A stretch of DNA of 13,018 nucleotides from Brevundimonas sp. UBA5936 (GCA_002430835.1 DJDA01000140.1:1-13018), one strand, 5' to 3'. Counted from the first letter of the stretch, positions 5,727 through 11,866 are shown. The notes: generated from the letters alone by a model not told the origin. A program made the numbers and translations.

Positions 5727-5861
5727 CCCGGGCCGATCTTCCGTAGAGAGAAGCTTGGGAGGTCGTGGCGCCGACAGCGACGGCGACACCATCAATGTGT
5801 TCGCTGGCCCGGCCGGCGGATGTGGCTCCCGCCCGTGCGAGCGTTTCTTCTGTAGGCAAAT

Positions 5862-5944
5862 GAAGACCCCTCGCCGGCGCCTGGGGCCTCCAACGAGGGG
5901 CTTCGCGGTTCAACAGAGGGCAGCTCCAGGGGTTAGAGAGCTGC
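5862..5944 (+). repeat. Two consecutive strong inverted repeats in a non-coding stretch
   Basis: Hairpin 1 pairs GAAG and CCCCTCG (5862-5873, one-base bulge at 5866) with CGAGGGGCTTC (5894-5904), 11 pairs in all. Hairpin 2 pairs GCAGCTC (5920-5926) with GAGCTGC (5938-5944). No T-run follows either. The stretch from 5727 to 5945 holds no convincing gene, so this may be the 3' structure of the ORF ending at 5726, a small RNA, or remnant DNA. Confidence 0.4.
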
Positions 5945-5945
5945 G

Positions 5946-6134
5946 ATGGGCCAACTCACGGGAATGAGAACGGTTCCGAACGTCAAGGACATGCCCTCCG
6001 AAGCGAGAGCACGCCTGAGGCGCGTCTGCAGGAAACTTCAAGCGCCAAAGGCCGCTCTCCGAACACCCGCCAAACCGGAGGCCCTGCAATCCGGGCTCGC
6101 TCCCCTCTCGAAGCCGAGCTGTCAGGCTCGTTAG
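5946..6134 (+). CDS. Doubtful small basic ORF
   Basis: A 62-codon frame rich in Arg, Lys and Ala with an ATG one base after hairpin 2 (5920-5944), which would hide its weak AGAGAG ribosome binding site. There is no domain, no membrane segment and no recognised family. The following 232 bases (6135-6366) hold no visible gene, only the hairpin at 6291-6309. Confidence 0.2.
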   Translation: MGQLTGMRTVPNVKDMPSEARARLRRVCRKLQAPKAALRTPAKPEALQSGLAPLSKPSCQAR

Positions 6135-6290
6135 GCCCGCCTGAGTCCCAATGCGGCAGATCGGTTTTCTTATGCTCGCCTAACAAGTCCAGCATGCTGA
6201 GGCGCGCCTTCGCGTCCCGCCGGTCGTCGACGGAGCCGTCATATCCGGCCACCGCCGATGGCGACGTCCAAAGCGCGCGGCCCGCTGTAG

Positions 6291-6316
6291 AGCTGTCCTC
6301 CGGACAGTTCGCTCTT
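6291..6316 (+). terminator. Terminator-like hairpin upstream of the second DUF6894-like gene
   Basis: AGCTGTCC (6291-6298) pairs with GGACAGTT (6302-6309) through a three-base loop, one pair being G-T. It is followed by the mixed run CGCTCTTT. It could end leftover transcription from the low-coding zone before the gene at 6367. Confidence 0.3.
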
Positions 6317-6366
6317 TCAGCCCGCCGACGCGTTCGTTCAAGTCGTGGATACCTCGGAGAGCGCCG

Positions 6367-6624
6367 ATGACCTGCGGGACCGCCTACCACCCTCTCTATC
6401 GTTTCGCCCTGTTCGGGCACCACTCCGCCTTCTGCGCGGAGATCGCGGCGGCCACGGACGACGACGCATACAGGGAAGCTCTGCGCTTCATGGGCGAGCT
6501 GTTGAAAGAGGGCGACACCGTGAGGGACGACGGCTTTTCGTATCGGGTCACGGTGACCGCGATCGACGGCCGCCGAATCTGCGACATCACAAGCTGCGGC
6601 GCAAACCACGCGAGCCGAGATTGA
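6367..6624 (+). CDS. DUF6894-like small protein, second copy
   Basis: 85 residues, clearly related to the protein at 2751-2969: LYRFALFG, a TDDDAYREALRFMGELLKEG helix, and the RVTVTAIDGRRICDI end. It has an N-terminal extension (MTCGTAYHP) and a short polar tail. The ribosome binding site GGAGAG lies 6 bases from the ATG. Function of the family is unknown. The two copies sit 3.4 kb apart on the same strand and have diverged enough to be old paralogues or separately acquired relatives. Confidence 0.65.
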   Translation: MTCGTAYHPLYRFALFGHHSAFCAEIAAATDDDAYREALRFMGELLKEGDTVRDDGFSYRVTVTAIDGRRICDITSCGANHASRD

Positions 6625-6773
6625 CCGCGTCGGACGCGTACGCCCGAGCGCCCGCTCGGATGCAACGCCGCAGGCGCTGGAGCCTTATCTAGAAGGCCTA
6701 GCGTCGGATCGACGACGGCCGGTTTCAAAGCTTGAGCGCCTCCTCGTTTGGTTAGGACCGTCAGGAAATCCGC

Positions 6774-7895
6774 ATGTTCTTCCCCACCCGCCGGCCCAGG
6801 TCGTCCGCGCCGCCGCTCCCGGCCGGCCGTCGCAAGCCAAGCCATCCGGCCGCCCGGCTCGAAGGCGACCTGATGGAAGGAGCGCATGATCACAGCGATC
6901 GCCGCCCTGGACCTAGCCCCGCCGACATGGGGATTGGGCAGCGGCGCGCGGCCCTGGTCGCCCTTCTCGACCTGCTGGCGGCCGCCGGGTACGATTTCGT
7001 GAGCCCGACCCCCGCCACCCACAGACGGGTGGCGTCCCGGCGGGAGCGCGCCCGCGCCGCCAACCTGCGAGACATCTTCGGCTGGGGGCGCCCCTTCGAA
7101 CCGAACGACCTCGACCCTACCCTCCTCGCCACGATGTCGAGCGGCGGGCTCCTCGTCGACGAGGGCGCGTCGCTTCGATCCGCTGTCAGGGTCAGTGCGC
7201 TTGACGGGCGCCTGCACCTGCACTCCGCCCGGAGCGACGCCCCCGACGCCGTCTTCCTTGGACCGGACAGCTACCGCTTCGTCCGCTTCCTGACCTCCGC
7301 GCTATGCGGTACGCAGCCGCGCTCGATCCTCGACGTCGGCGCCGGCGCCGGCGCCGGCGCGCTGGCGCTGGCCGCACGCTTGCCGCATTCCAGGGTCGTG
7401 GCCGGGGACGTGAACCCCTTCGCCCTTGCTCTCCTAGCCGCCAATGCCGCCCACGCCCGCCTGTCGATTGAACTGGTCGCGGGCTCTGGGCCCGAGGCCG
7501 CAGCCGGCGAGTTCGATCTCATCATCGCCAACCCGCCCTATCTGGCCGACGGCGAGCATCGGACCTATCGCGATGGAGGCGGCGCCTTGGGCATGGACCT
7601 CGCCTTGGCGTGGGTCTCTGTTGGACTGCATCGCCTGCATCCGCGGGGGCGCTTCGTGCTCTACACGGGCAGCCCGATCATCGAAGGCCGAGATCTGCTG
7701 CGCATCGAGCTCGAGCGGCTCGCCGCCGAGGCAGGCGCGAGCATGACTTATGAGGAGATCGACCCGGATGTCTTCGGGGGGATGCTGGCGCACGAAGGCT
7801 ATCGAGAGGTCGAAAGGATCGCGGCCATCGGCGCTGTCTTGTCTCGCCAGGCCGCGCCGCGAAGGTTATTTGCCGCCCAGGGCCTTCGCGCTTAG
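6774..7895 (+). CDS. NPPY-type class I methyltransferase (HemK/N5-glutamine-like)
   Basis: 373 residues. The N-terminal helical part (about 55-130) has GYDFVSPTPATHRRV and LRDIFGWGRPFEP. It is followed by a GPDSYRFVRFL segment (159-169), motif I at 185-195 (ILDVGAGAGAG), the acidic D213 region (VAGDVNPFALALLAANA), and the catalytic N253-P-P-Y256. A YRDGGGALG loop and a C-terminal LYTGSPIIEGRD strand-helix follow. NPPY enzymes methylate amide or amino nitrogens such as glutamine or adenine. This longer alphaproteobacterial type has no firm substrate. Start is uncertain: 6774 has AGGAAA upstream and GC-rich third positions, while ATG 6873 gives a length closer to the conserved region. A GGCGCC repeat lies in motif I. 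Confidence 0.85.
   Translation: MFFPTRRPRSSAPPLPAGRRKPSHPAARLEGDLMEGAHDHSDRRPGPSPADMGIGQRRAALVALLDLLAAAGYDFVSPTPATHRRVASRRERARAANLRDIFGWGRPFEPNDLDPTLLATMSSGGLLVDEGASLRSAVRVSALDGRLHLHSARSDAPDAVFLGPDSYRFVRFLTSALCGTQPRSILDVGAGAGAGALALAARLPHSRVVAGDVNPFALALLAANAAHARLSIELVAGSGPEAAAGEFDLIIANPPYLADGEHRTYRDGGGALGMDLALAWVSVGLHRLHPRGRFVLYTGSPIIEGRDLLRIELERLAAEAGASMTYEEIDPDVFGGMLAHEGYREVERIAAIGAVLSRQAAPRRLFAAQGLRA
7338..7361 (+). repeat. GGCGCC hexamer repeat inside the SAM-binding loop
   Basis: Nearly four tandem copies of GGCGCC encode the alternating Gly-Ala run of motif I (G189 to G195). Each unit adds a Gly-Ala pair, so replication slippage could lengthen or shorten the loop by two residues without breaking the frame. 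Confidence 0.6.
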
Positions 7896-7959
7896 ACCGC
7901 TTGGGCTTCGGTGAAGGCAGCGTTCCTTATGCCAGCCTTCGGTCGCATCCGCGTGAGGA

Positions 7960-7984
7960 GGAACGGGATTCCGGAGCGCCGGTT
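7960..7984 (+). promoter_or_regulatory. GGAAC-N16-GGTT promoter-like element
   Basis: GGAAC (7960-7964), 16 bases, then GGTT (7981-7984), one base off the EcfG -10. It is 25 bases before the GTG at 8010 and fits a promoter for the two coupled genes that follow. Confidence 0.45.
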
Positions 7985-8009
7985 AAACCTCTGAGCCTTA
8001 ATAGGGGGC

Positions 8010-8240
8010 GTGACTAGAGAGTATGTGCACAGGTCCATGACGCAGATCGACGTAGGTTCGCCGGAGCCCCAGCTCTGCCTCCGATGCGCGGGATCAGGCA
8101 TCGTCGACACGGGCGTCTGCCACATGTGCGACGGGTCCGGGAAGGCGCAGATCGACACCGACCTTTCAGGCGCCGCCGAGCGAGAGTCGGCTCCCAGATC
8201 GCAGCCGAATTCTCCCGCTCGCCTCGCGGCCCAGCGCTGA
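8010..8240 (+). CDS. Small zinc-ribbon-like protein with two CxxCxGSG motifs
   Basis: 76 residues from GTG. Two C-x-x-C-x-G-S-G repeats at C23/C26 and C37/C40 resemble half of a DnaJ-type zinc-finger domain, which uses pairs of such repeats to hold one zinc. The rest is polar and probably disordered. The role is unknown. Such minimal DnaJ-like zinc modules are often paired with chaperone or stress functions, but this protein has no J-domain. GTG 8010 has a GGGGG run directly before it, and ATG 8037 is an alternative without a clear ribosome binding site. The stop overlaps the start of the next gene (TGATG), pointing to translational coupling. Confidence 0.65.
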   Translation: MTREYVHRSMTQIDVGSPEPQLCLRCAGSGIVDTGVCHMCDGSGKAQIDTDLSGAAERESAPRSQPNSPARLAAQR

Positions 8241-8563
8241 TGGACGATGGCCTTTACAAGATCGGCTTCAGGACACGGCTGGGATCGGGCTATGGGGTAG
8301 TCGTGCTCCAGGGCGGGCGCATCATCGGCGGCGACAGCAGCTCGTTCTATGTCGGCTCCTATGTCATTCACGGAGCGAGGTTCAAGGCCAGCCTGCAGCT
8401 CGATCGGCATACCATCATCCCTGTCCTGCGATCCGTGTTCGGCGTCGAGCGGGCGCGTATCGAGTTGGAAGGCGATATCCTCGGCCAGGACGCGCTCATG
8501 TCGGGGTCTTCGCCCGATGCGCCCGAAGTGAGTTTCGAGGCCGTGATGAGCAGACTGGCCTAG
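8240..8563 (+). CDS. GrlR-like regulatory protein
   Basis: 107 residues. The layout MDDGLYKIGFRTRLGSGYGVVVLQGG, then GGDSSSFYVGSYVI, then a region of strands ending in FEAVMSRLA, matches the GrlR family. Members are small beta-barrel proteins, and the founding member represses a type III secretion regulator in enteric bacteria. No secretion genes are nearby, so here the barrel probably has another partner or ligand. Start and upstream stop share one base. It converges on the gene ending at 8590. A 14-base palindrome with a short T-run spans the gap. Confidence 0.75.
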   Translation: MDDGLYKIGFRTRLGSGYGVVVLQGGRIIGGDSSSFYVGSYVIHGARFKASLQLDRHTIIPVLRSVFGVERARIELEGDILGQDALMSGSSPDAPEVSFEAVMSRLA

Positions 8564-8580
8564 ACGGCGCGCCGTCGTTT
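8563..8580. terminator. Possible bidirectional terminator between convergent genes
   Basis: A 14-base perfect palindrome, GACGGCGCGCCGTC (8563-8576), is followed by GTTT. It starts on the last base of the GrlR-like stop and sits between the two convergent genes. A 5-bp stem with a CGCG loop is possible. The stem is short, so strength is uncertain. Confidence 0.35.
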
Positions 8581-8589
8581 ACGGCCAGA

Positions 8590-8778
8590 TCAACAACGAC
8601 CGCCTCCGCCGATCGAGACTGCGCCTTCGCAATCGCCTTCCATCACCAGGCGACCGACCACTTCTGCTCCGCCCTGCAGGGCCACGAGCTTGTCTTCAGC
8701 GTCCTCCCAGTCCTCCGCTTCCAACTGGAGAGAAAAGCAACGCTCGCCCTGCTGGTAGTCCACGAGAAACATCGGCAT
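8590..8778 (-). CDS. Hypothetical small acidic protein
   Basis: 62 residues. The N-terminus MFLVDYQQGERCFSLQLEAEDWEDAEDKLVAL suggests a beta strand followed by an acidic helix, a layout seen in many small unknown proteins. It ends with a Gly-rich GGGGRC tail. The ribosome binding site TAGGATAGG is close to the ATG. It begins 3 bases after the end of the gene at 8782 and is therefore likely its operon partner. No family is recognised. Confidence 0.6.
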   Translation of the reverse strand: MPMFLVDYQQGERCFSLQLEAEDWEDAEDKLVALQGGAEVVGRLVMEGDCEGAVSIGGGGRC

Positions 8779-8781
8779 CGC

Positions 8782-9003
8782 CTATCCTACCACCAACCAG
8801 GCTGAGGGACGTCCTCGAGCCGCGAGACGGCGAGCGACGCTCCAGGCGAAGGCCCGTTTCGCCGCGGCTTTATCATCATAGCGGCGCGGCTTGTCCGTCC
8901 CCTCTCCGGTCAGGCGATACCACGCCTCCGGTCGTCTTGAGCCGGGCTGGATGCGTTCAAGTCTGACGCCCACGCGGGAGCGTAACAGGCGTATTCTTTT
9001 CAT
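8782..9003 (-). CDS. Hypothetical small basic protein
   Basis: 73 residues, strongly basic, starting MKRIRLLRSRVGVRLERI. A very good ribosome binding site (AGGAGGACGGAG) precedes ATG 9003. The longer frame that extends to 9387 is rejected because it overlaps the stress protein gene. The middle has AWYRLTGEG and a KRAFAWSVARRL helix. No domain is recognised, though the mix of strands and Arg-rich helices could suit nucleic-acid contact (inference only). It probably forms an operon with the gene at 8590. Confidence 0.6.
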   Translation of the reverse strand: MKRIRLLRSRVGVRLERIQPGSRRPEAWYRLTGEGTDKPRRYDDKAAAKRAFAWSVARRLAARGRPSAWLVVG

Positions 9004-9076
9004 TTCTCCGTCCTCCTGCCCCCGCGCGAGGCGGCGAAGGCGGCGCAAAGCGCCCGCGCCGCCTCCCCTGCGCGCG

Positions 9077-9712
9077 TTATCGATATCGAGCGCGCTCCGC
9101 AGCGATCTCGTCGGTCGTATAGGGCGCCCCGGCGGGGTCAAAGCGCGTCCAGCCCGTCTGGCGATAGGCGGCCCCTCGAGCGGCGGCGTCCCAGCCGCGG
9201 CTCTCGTCCAGGATCGCCTGCGCCCGGGCCCGCTCCGTTTCATTGACGCGAACGCTGACCAGGGTTCCGCCCCGACGCACGCCTTCGGCGTAGACGTGGG
9301 CGTCATCGTCATCATGGCCCGTCTCCTTAAGCGCGCCAAGAATTCCGCCGACCGCCCCGCCCGCAGCAGCGCCCGCGGCCCCCGCAACCGCCGCCGACGC
9401 GAGCCAGCCTGCCGCCACCACGGGGCCCAGGCCCGGCACCGCCAGCATGCCCAGGCCTGCGAGAACGCCGGCGCCCACGCCGAGCGCGCCGCCGGTCGCC
9501 GCCCCCTTGCCTGCGCCTTCTGCGACGTCGTTCTCGCCGTCGCCGTTCATGTCACCGGGCGACCGCCCGTGATGTCGGTGGCTCTCGTGCCAGTTGTCGG
9601 CGTTATTGGAGATGACGCTGATGTCAGCCGCTCCAAACCCGGCGGCTTCGAGGGCGGACACGGCGTCCATTGCTTCGATGTGAGTATCGTAGAGTCGCGT
9701 GATGGTGGACAT
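9077..9712 (-). CDS. General-stress-protein-17M-like glycine-zipper protein
   Basis: 211 residues. The N-terminal domain (about 1-38) has STITRLYDTHIEAMDAVSAL and a FGAADISVISN strand, as in the 17M-like stress domain. A His/Asp-rich linker, a long Gly/Ala zipper (about 67-128) that likely inserts in or spans a membrane, and a second ferredoxin-like half with RGGTLVSVRV (about 150-157) follow. ATG 9712 is preferred over 9730 because AAGGAGAT sits 5 bases ahead of it. Proteins of this kind are induced by osmotic or general stress in many alphaproteobacteria, but a biochemical role is not established. It follows the lipoprotein gene by 17 bases and is likely co-transcribed with it. Confidence 0.8.
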   Translation of the reverse strand: MSTITRLYDTHIEAMDAVSALEAAGFGAADISVISNNADNWHESHRHHGRSPGDMNGDGENDVAEGAGKGAATGGALGVGAGVLAGLGMLAVPGLGPVVAAGWLASAAVAGAAGAAAGGAVGGILGALKETGHDDDDAHVYAEGVRRGGTLVSVRVNETERARAQAILDESRGWDAAARGAAYRQTGWTRFDPAGAPYTTDEIAAERARYR

Positions 9713-9729
9713 GGAAATCTCCTTCAGCA

Positions 9730-10080
9730 TCAGGAAGCGGGCGAAGCGCTGACGACGCCTTTGTAGTCTACGGAAACCCTGGACTGGACGCCGTCCTTGA
9801 CGGCGGTCGCCGTCCAGACGCCGTCTTCGCCCTGGCTCAAAGCGCCGACCTGGGCGTAGCCCTGTTTTTCAATGGCGCTTCTCGCCTGTCCCTCGGTAAA
9901 GGAATTTGCGCCCGGCGTGATCGTCCCCTCTGCAGCGTTCTCTGTCGTGTCGACGGCGGGGTTCCGAGGCGTCTCCGACGCGGACACCACAGGCCCTTCG
10001 ACGGGGGATTCGGCGTCGCGGTTATCTCCGCACGCTCCAAGCAGAACGACGGCTCCGATCAGACCTATGGAAGCTCTCAT
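9730..10080 (-). CDS. Small lipoprotein
   Basis: 116 residues with a signal peptide and lipobox LGAC ending at C17, so it is lipidated and anchored on the periplasmic side or the outer membrane. After a disordered Glu/Thr/Asn region, a conserved block reads NSFTEGQARSAIEKQGYAQVGALSQGEDG and then VWTATAVKDG. Relatives occur in Methylobacterium and other alphaproteobacteria as hypothetical proteins. The ribosome binding site AAGGAGAAA is 5 bases from the ATG. Its promoter is probably GGAAC-N16-GCTT at 10110-10134. It lies just upstream of the stress protein gene, and both probably form one transcript. Confidence 0.8.
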   Translation of the reverse strand: MRASIGLIGAVVLLGACGDNRDAESPVEGPVVSASETPRNPAVDTTENAAEGTITPGANSFTEGQARSAIEKQGYAQVGALSQGEDGVWTATAVKDGVQSRVSVDYKGVVSASPAS

Positions 10081-10109
10081 GGGTTTCTCCTTTGATGAGG
10101 TGTTGAGGG

Positions 10110-10134
10110 AAGCCGCCCGGATTCAAAGCGTTCC
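10110..10134 (-). promoter_or_regulatory. GGAAC-N16-GCTT promoter-like element for the lipoprotein gene
   Basis: On the minus strand, GGAAC (10134-10130), 16 bases, then GCTT (10113-10110). It is 29 bases before the ATG at 10080, a geometry shared with 12342-12366. Confidence 0.45.
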
Positions 10135-10174
10135 GCCGCGTCGAAGACTTTCCCGCGGACCGTAAGGTTCCGGG

Positions 10175-10417
10175 TCATCCAGCCCGCTCCGAGGCCCGCG
10201 CTTCGCTCGCCTCCACGGCCGAGACGCCGTCTCGCCTCGACGCCAGTCGATACAAGGCATGCTCGTCGTCGAAGACTTCTGCGGAAGAGAAGGTTCGGCT
10301 GACGGCGAGCCGCCGCCGCGCCTCGGCCATGGCGGCCGCGGCGTCCTCCACCGTGACCCATTCGACGCGCAGGACGCCCGTCCCCGATCCACTGTAGCGA
10401 ATGGTGAAGTGAGGCAT
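10175..10417 (-). CDS. Hypothetical small protein (80 aa)
   Basis: 80 residues from ATG 10417, which has GAGGAG 7 bases upstream. The longer frame to 10636 is not used because it has no comparable site and no protein-like start. The sequence opens MPHFTIRYSG and RVEWVTVEDAAAAMAEARRRL, a strand, strand, helix arrangement that recalls small DUF6894-like or sensor-type folds, but the similarity is too weak to name. The C-terminal half is polar. A GGAAC-based promoter inside a perfect 7-bp palindrome lies 27 bases upstream. Confidence 0.55.
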   Translation of the reverse strand: MPHFTIRYSGSGTGVLRVEWVTVEDAAAAMAEARRRLAVSRTFSSAEVFDDEHALYRLASRRDGVSAVEASEARASERAG

Positions 10418-10444
10418 GTTGCGGCTCCTCTGTGACGGTGAAGC

Positions 10445-10469
10445 AAGAGCCCGCCGCGCGACCTGTTCC
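10445..10469 (-). promoter_or_regulatory. GGAAC-N16-TCTT promoter-like element in a palindrome
   Basis: On the minus strand, GGAAC (10469-10465), 16 bases, then TCTT (10448-10445). GCGACCT (10458-10464) and AGGTCGC (10472-10478) form perfect arms that centre on the GGAAC. The -10 match is weak. It is 27 bases before ATG 10417. Confidence 0.35.
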
Positions 10470-10677
10470 TTAGGTCGCCTAGCGGACCCATGCGGAAGCA
10501 GGCTGGCGCTCGGGAGCCGAATCCTCTTTCGCGCTTGCATCCCCGTTTCGAGGCATGGCCGGGAGACGGCCTCAGCAAAGTCGATCGGAGCTGGCTCCCA
10601 CGATCTCGGATCCAAGCCCTGGAAGGGCAGCATCACCTTTGCAACTCGGCGTGACGGCTATCCCTGCCGCAATTCGC

Positions 10678-10755
10678 GTTGATGGGCATAGGCGAGGAGA
10701 ACACCGGCGAGACAGTCATGACGCCAGGTTCTGGAACGCCTCCTCGCCCATCAAC
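10678..10755. repeat. 16-bp inverted repeat with a 6-base bulge
   Basis: CTCCTCGCCCATCAAC (10740-10755) matches the reverse complement of GTTGATGGGC plus GAGGAG (10678-10687 and 10694-10699), split by ATAGGC. The 40-base loop contains the GGAAC of the promoter-like element. The right arm overlaps its spacer and -10, so this is more likely a DNA-level operator than a leader RNA fold from that promoter. Confidence 0.5.
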
Positions 10756-10757
10756 TT
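10733..10757 (+). promoter_or_regulatory. GGAAC-N16-ACTT promoter-like element
   Basis: GGAAC (10733-10737), 16 bases, then ACTT (10754-10757). Two bases differ from the EcfG -10. It is 27 bases before ATG 10785. Confidence 0.35.
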
Positions 10758-10784
10758 CTCTCCTGGGCATAAGAGGAGAGAGCC

Positions 10785-11099
10785 ATGACCGAGACACCCC
10801 GTGATCCGCCTGAACATCTCAACAACGAGGACGGCGACCTCACGCCGGTCAAAGCCGACACAGTATCGAGGGGCGATCCAGCGGAACGGCTTCGCGGCGT
10901 CGGCCAGGAGAACATCTCCGCCCGTCCGGCCAGGCCGAGACCATCGGACCCGCCCCCTGCCCCGCCGGAGTTGGACGACGACGCCACACAGATGAAGAAG
11001 ATCGAGGACGCCGCCGGTACGGAGCCTTCACCGCCTGGCGTCGCCGAGCCGGAGGGCGCACGCGAACTGCCCAGGCCGCCGCTTGCGGATCCGACCTGA
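10785..11099 (+). CDS. Disordered proline-rich small protein
   Basis: 104 residues, hydrophilic and rich in Pro, Asp and Glu with almost no aromatic residues, so probably unfolded on its own. It opens MTETPRDPPEHLNNEDGDL and has RPSDPPPAPPELDDD in the middle. No domain or signal is seen. The ribosome binding site AAGAGGAGAGAG is a few bases from the ATG. The stop overlaps the next start (TGATG), so it is coupled to the gene at 11099. Similar hydrophilic low-complexity proteins are often stress-induced, which fits the promoter, but this is inference. Confidence 0.6.
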   Translation: MTETPRDPPEHLNNEDGDLTPVKADTVSRGDPAERLRGVGQENISARPARPRPSDPPPAPPELDDDATQMKKIEDAAGTEPSPPGVAEPEGARELPRPPLADPT

Positions 11100-11557
11100 T
11101 GGCTCCGCGGCTCAAGCTGTTCGAGTGGTCGGACGGCTTCCACACCTTCACCGTGGCGGCCAGCTCGCGACCGAAGGCGTTAGCCGCTTGGGGCAGCGGC
11201 CAGGATCTCTTCGCCACCGGCCTGGCCAAGGAAATCGACGACAGCCCCGACGCTGAGGCCGCCAAGGCTTCGCCCGGCACGGTGATTGAGCGCAGGCTCG
11301 ACGTGAAGCTGCCGGCGACCGCTCCGAAGAAGGGCGCGGCGAAGAAGACGAAGCAGCCCAGCGCCGCCGATCGGAAACGGGTGGAGGAAGCCCAAATCGC
11401 CCTGGACGACCTCGACGCCATGCACGGTCAGGCCGCACGGCGGCTGGATGAAGAGCTGCAAGCCCTTAGAGCGCGCAGGGAAGAGAAACGGACGGCCTAT
11501 GAAGCGCAGCGCGAGAAACTACAGGCTCGCCTGGAGAGGGCGCGCGCTAAGCTCTAG
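11099..11557 (+). CDS. TolA-like coiled-coil protein of the hypothetical cell-envelope type
   Basis: 152 residues. The N-terminal part (1-65) has LKLFEWSDGFHTFTVAASS, a KALAAWGSGQDLF segment and a SPGTVIERRL strand, a pattern found in alphaproteobacterial proteins annotated as TolA-like or envelope biogenesis. A Lys/Ala-rich linker (about 72-90) is followed by a charged coiled coil (91-152), with repeated RKRVEEAQ, RRLDEELQALRARREEK and LQARLERA. It has no signal peptide or membrane helix, so true TolA function is unlikely. It shares one base with the upstream stop. Its TAG stop and that of the opposite-strand gene overlap in CTAG (11554-11557). Confidence 0.7.
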   Translation: MAPRLKLFEWSDGFHTFTVAASSRPKALAAWGSGQDLFATGLAKEIDDSPDAEAAKASPGTVIERRLDVKLPATAPKKGAAKKTKQPSAADRKRVEEAQIALDDLDAMHGQAARRLDEELQALRARREEKRTAYEAQREKLQARLERARAKL

Positions 11558-11811
11558 CCCTCATCGTCATCGTCTTCGTCGTCCTCGGCCTCGAAATCCG
11601 CGAACACGAGCTGCATCTCAACCCTCACCTCGTCCATGGTCTGCTGGACCCAGGCGTGAAGGGCGCGGACGGTCTTCTCGGCTGATACGGCGTCCGGCGA
11701 GAACAGGCGCTCCATGACGTCCGTCAGAGCCTGGTTCCGGCCCATGAGCACGCCAGCCCGATAGATGGGGTCGTCTGAGGGGTCGATGTCGTCGTCTTCG
11801 TCCATGTGCAA
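11554..11811 (-). CDS. Acidic small protein
   Basis: 85 residues with a run of Asp and Glu at each end and a folded-looking helical centre (DPIYRAGVLMGRNQALTDVMERL, then EKTVRALHAWVQQTMDEV). The start has AGAAGG upstream of ATG 11811; a second ATG two codons later is possible. No family is recognised. The first visible stem upstream is GCGCGC/GCGCGC with ACTC/GAGT (11819-11847), in the gap shared with the divergent secreted protein gene. Confidence 0.6.
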   Translation of the reverse strand: MHMDEDDDIDPSDDPIYRAGVLMGRNQALTDVMERLFSPDAVSAEKTVRALHAWVQQTMDEVRVEMQLVFADFEAEDDEDDDDEG

Positions 11812-11818
11812 CCTTCTG

Positions 11819-11847
11819 GCGCGCTAACACTCTTGTGAGTTGCGCGC
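11819..11847. promoter_or_regulatory. Hairpin in the gap between divergent genes
   Basis: GCGCGC (11819-11824) pairs with GCGCGC (11842-11847), and ACTC (11829-11832) pairs with GAGT (11837-11840), leaving a four-base loop and an asymmetric bulge. It is 8 bases outside the ATG at 11811 and upstream of the leader of the gene at 11903. It could be an operator or a leader structure. Confidence 0.35.
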
Positions 11848-11866
11848 TCGCGTAACGGTTGTGATC

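Larger units (their letters stand above)
10418..10784. other. Non-coding regulatory gap between divergent genes
   Basis: 367 bases between ATG 10417 (-) and ATG 10785 (+). No convincing gene is seen in it. It carries two promoter-like elements (10445-10469 minus and 10733-10757 plus), a 7-bp palindrome around the first (10458-10478), and a 16-bp inverted repeat with a 6-base insertion around the second (10678-10755). The middle (about 10480-10676) holds nothing notable. Confidence 0.5.

Noticed and set aside
5199..5795. A minus-strand frame of 198 codons ending in QEVREGLEQTRSGGERLGEL, with an antitoxin-like feel
   Set aside because: Most of the frame looks non-coding, it lies opposite tiny ORFs with good ribosome binding sites, and only the last 30 residues resemble a protein. 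It may be a remnant, but there is no toxin partner.
5755..5967. Plus-strand frame with GADSDGDTINVFAGPAGG
   Set aside because: Starts only at TTG without a site, runs through a strong hairpin and has no family match; treated as non-coding.
5983..6609. Long minus-strand frame (208 codons)
   Set aside because: It is opposite the DUF6894-like gene and has no family-like sequence; GC-rich antisense frames stay open by composition.
6396..7223. Minus-strand frame of 275 codons over the NPPY methyltransferase start
   Set aside because: No domain, low-complexity composition, antisense to a recognised enzyme.
8891..9766. Long plus-strand frame (291 codons) antisense to the stress protein genes
   Set aside because: It is Arg/Pro-rich antisense sequence; the minus-strand genes have domains and strong ribosome binding sites.
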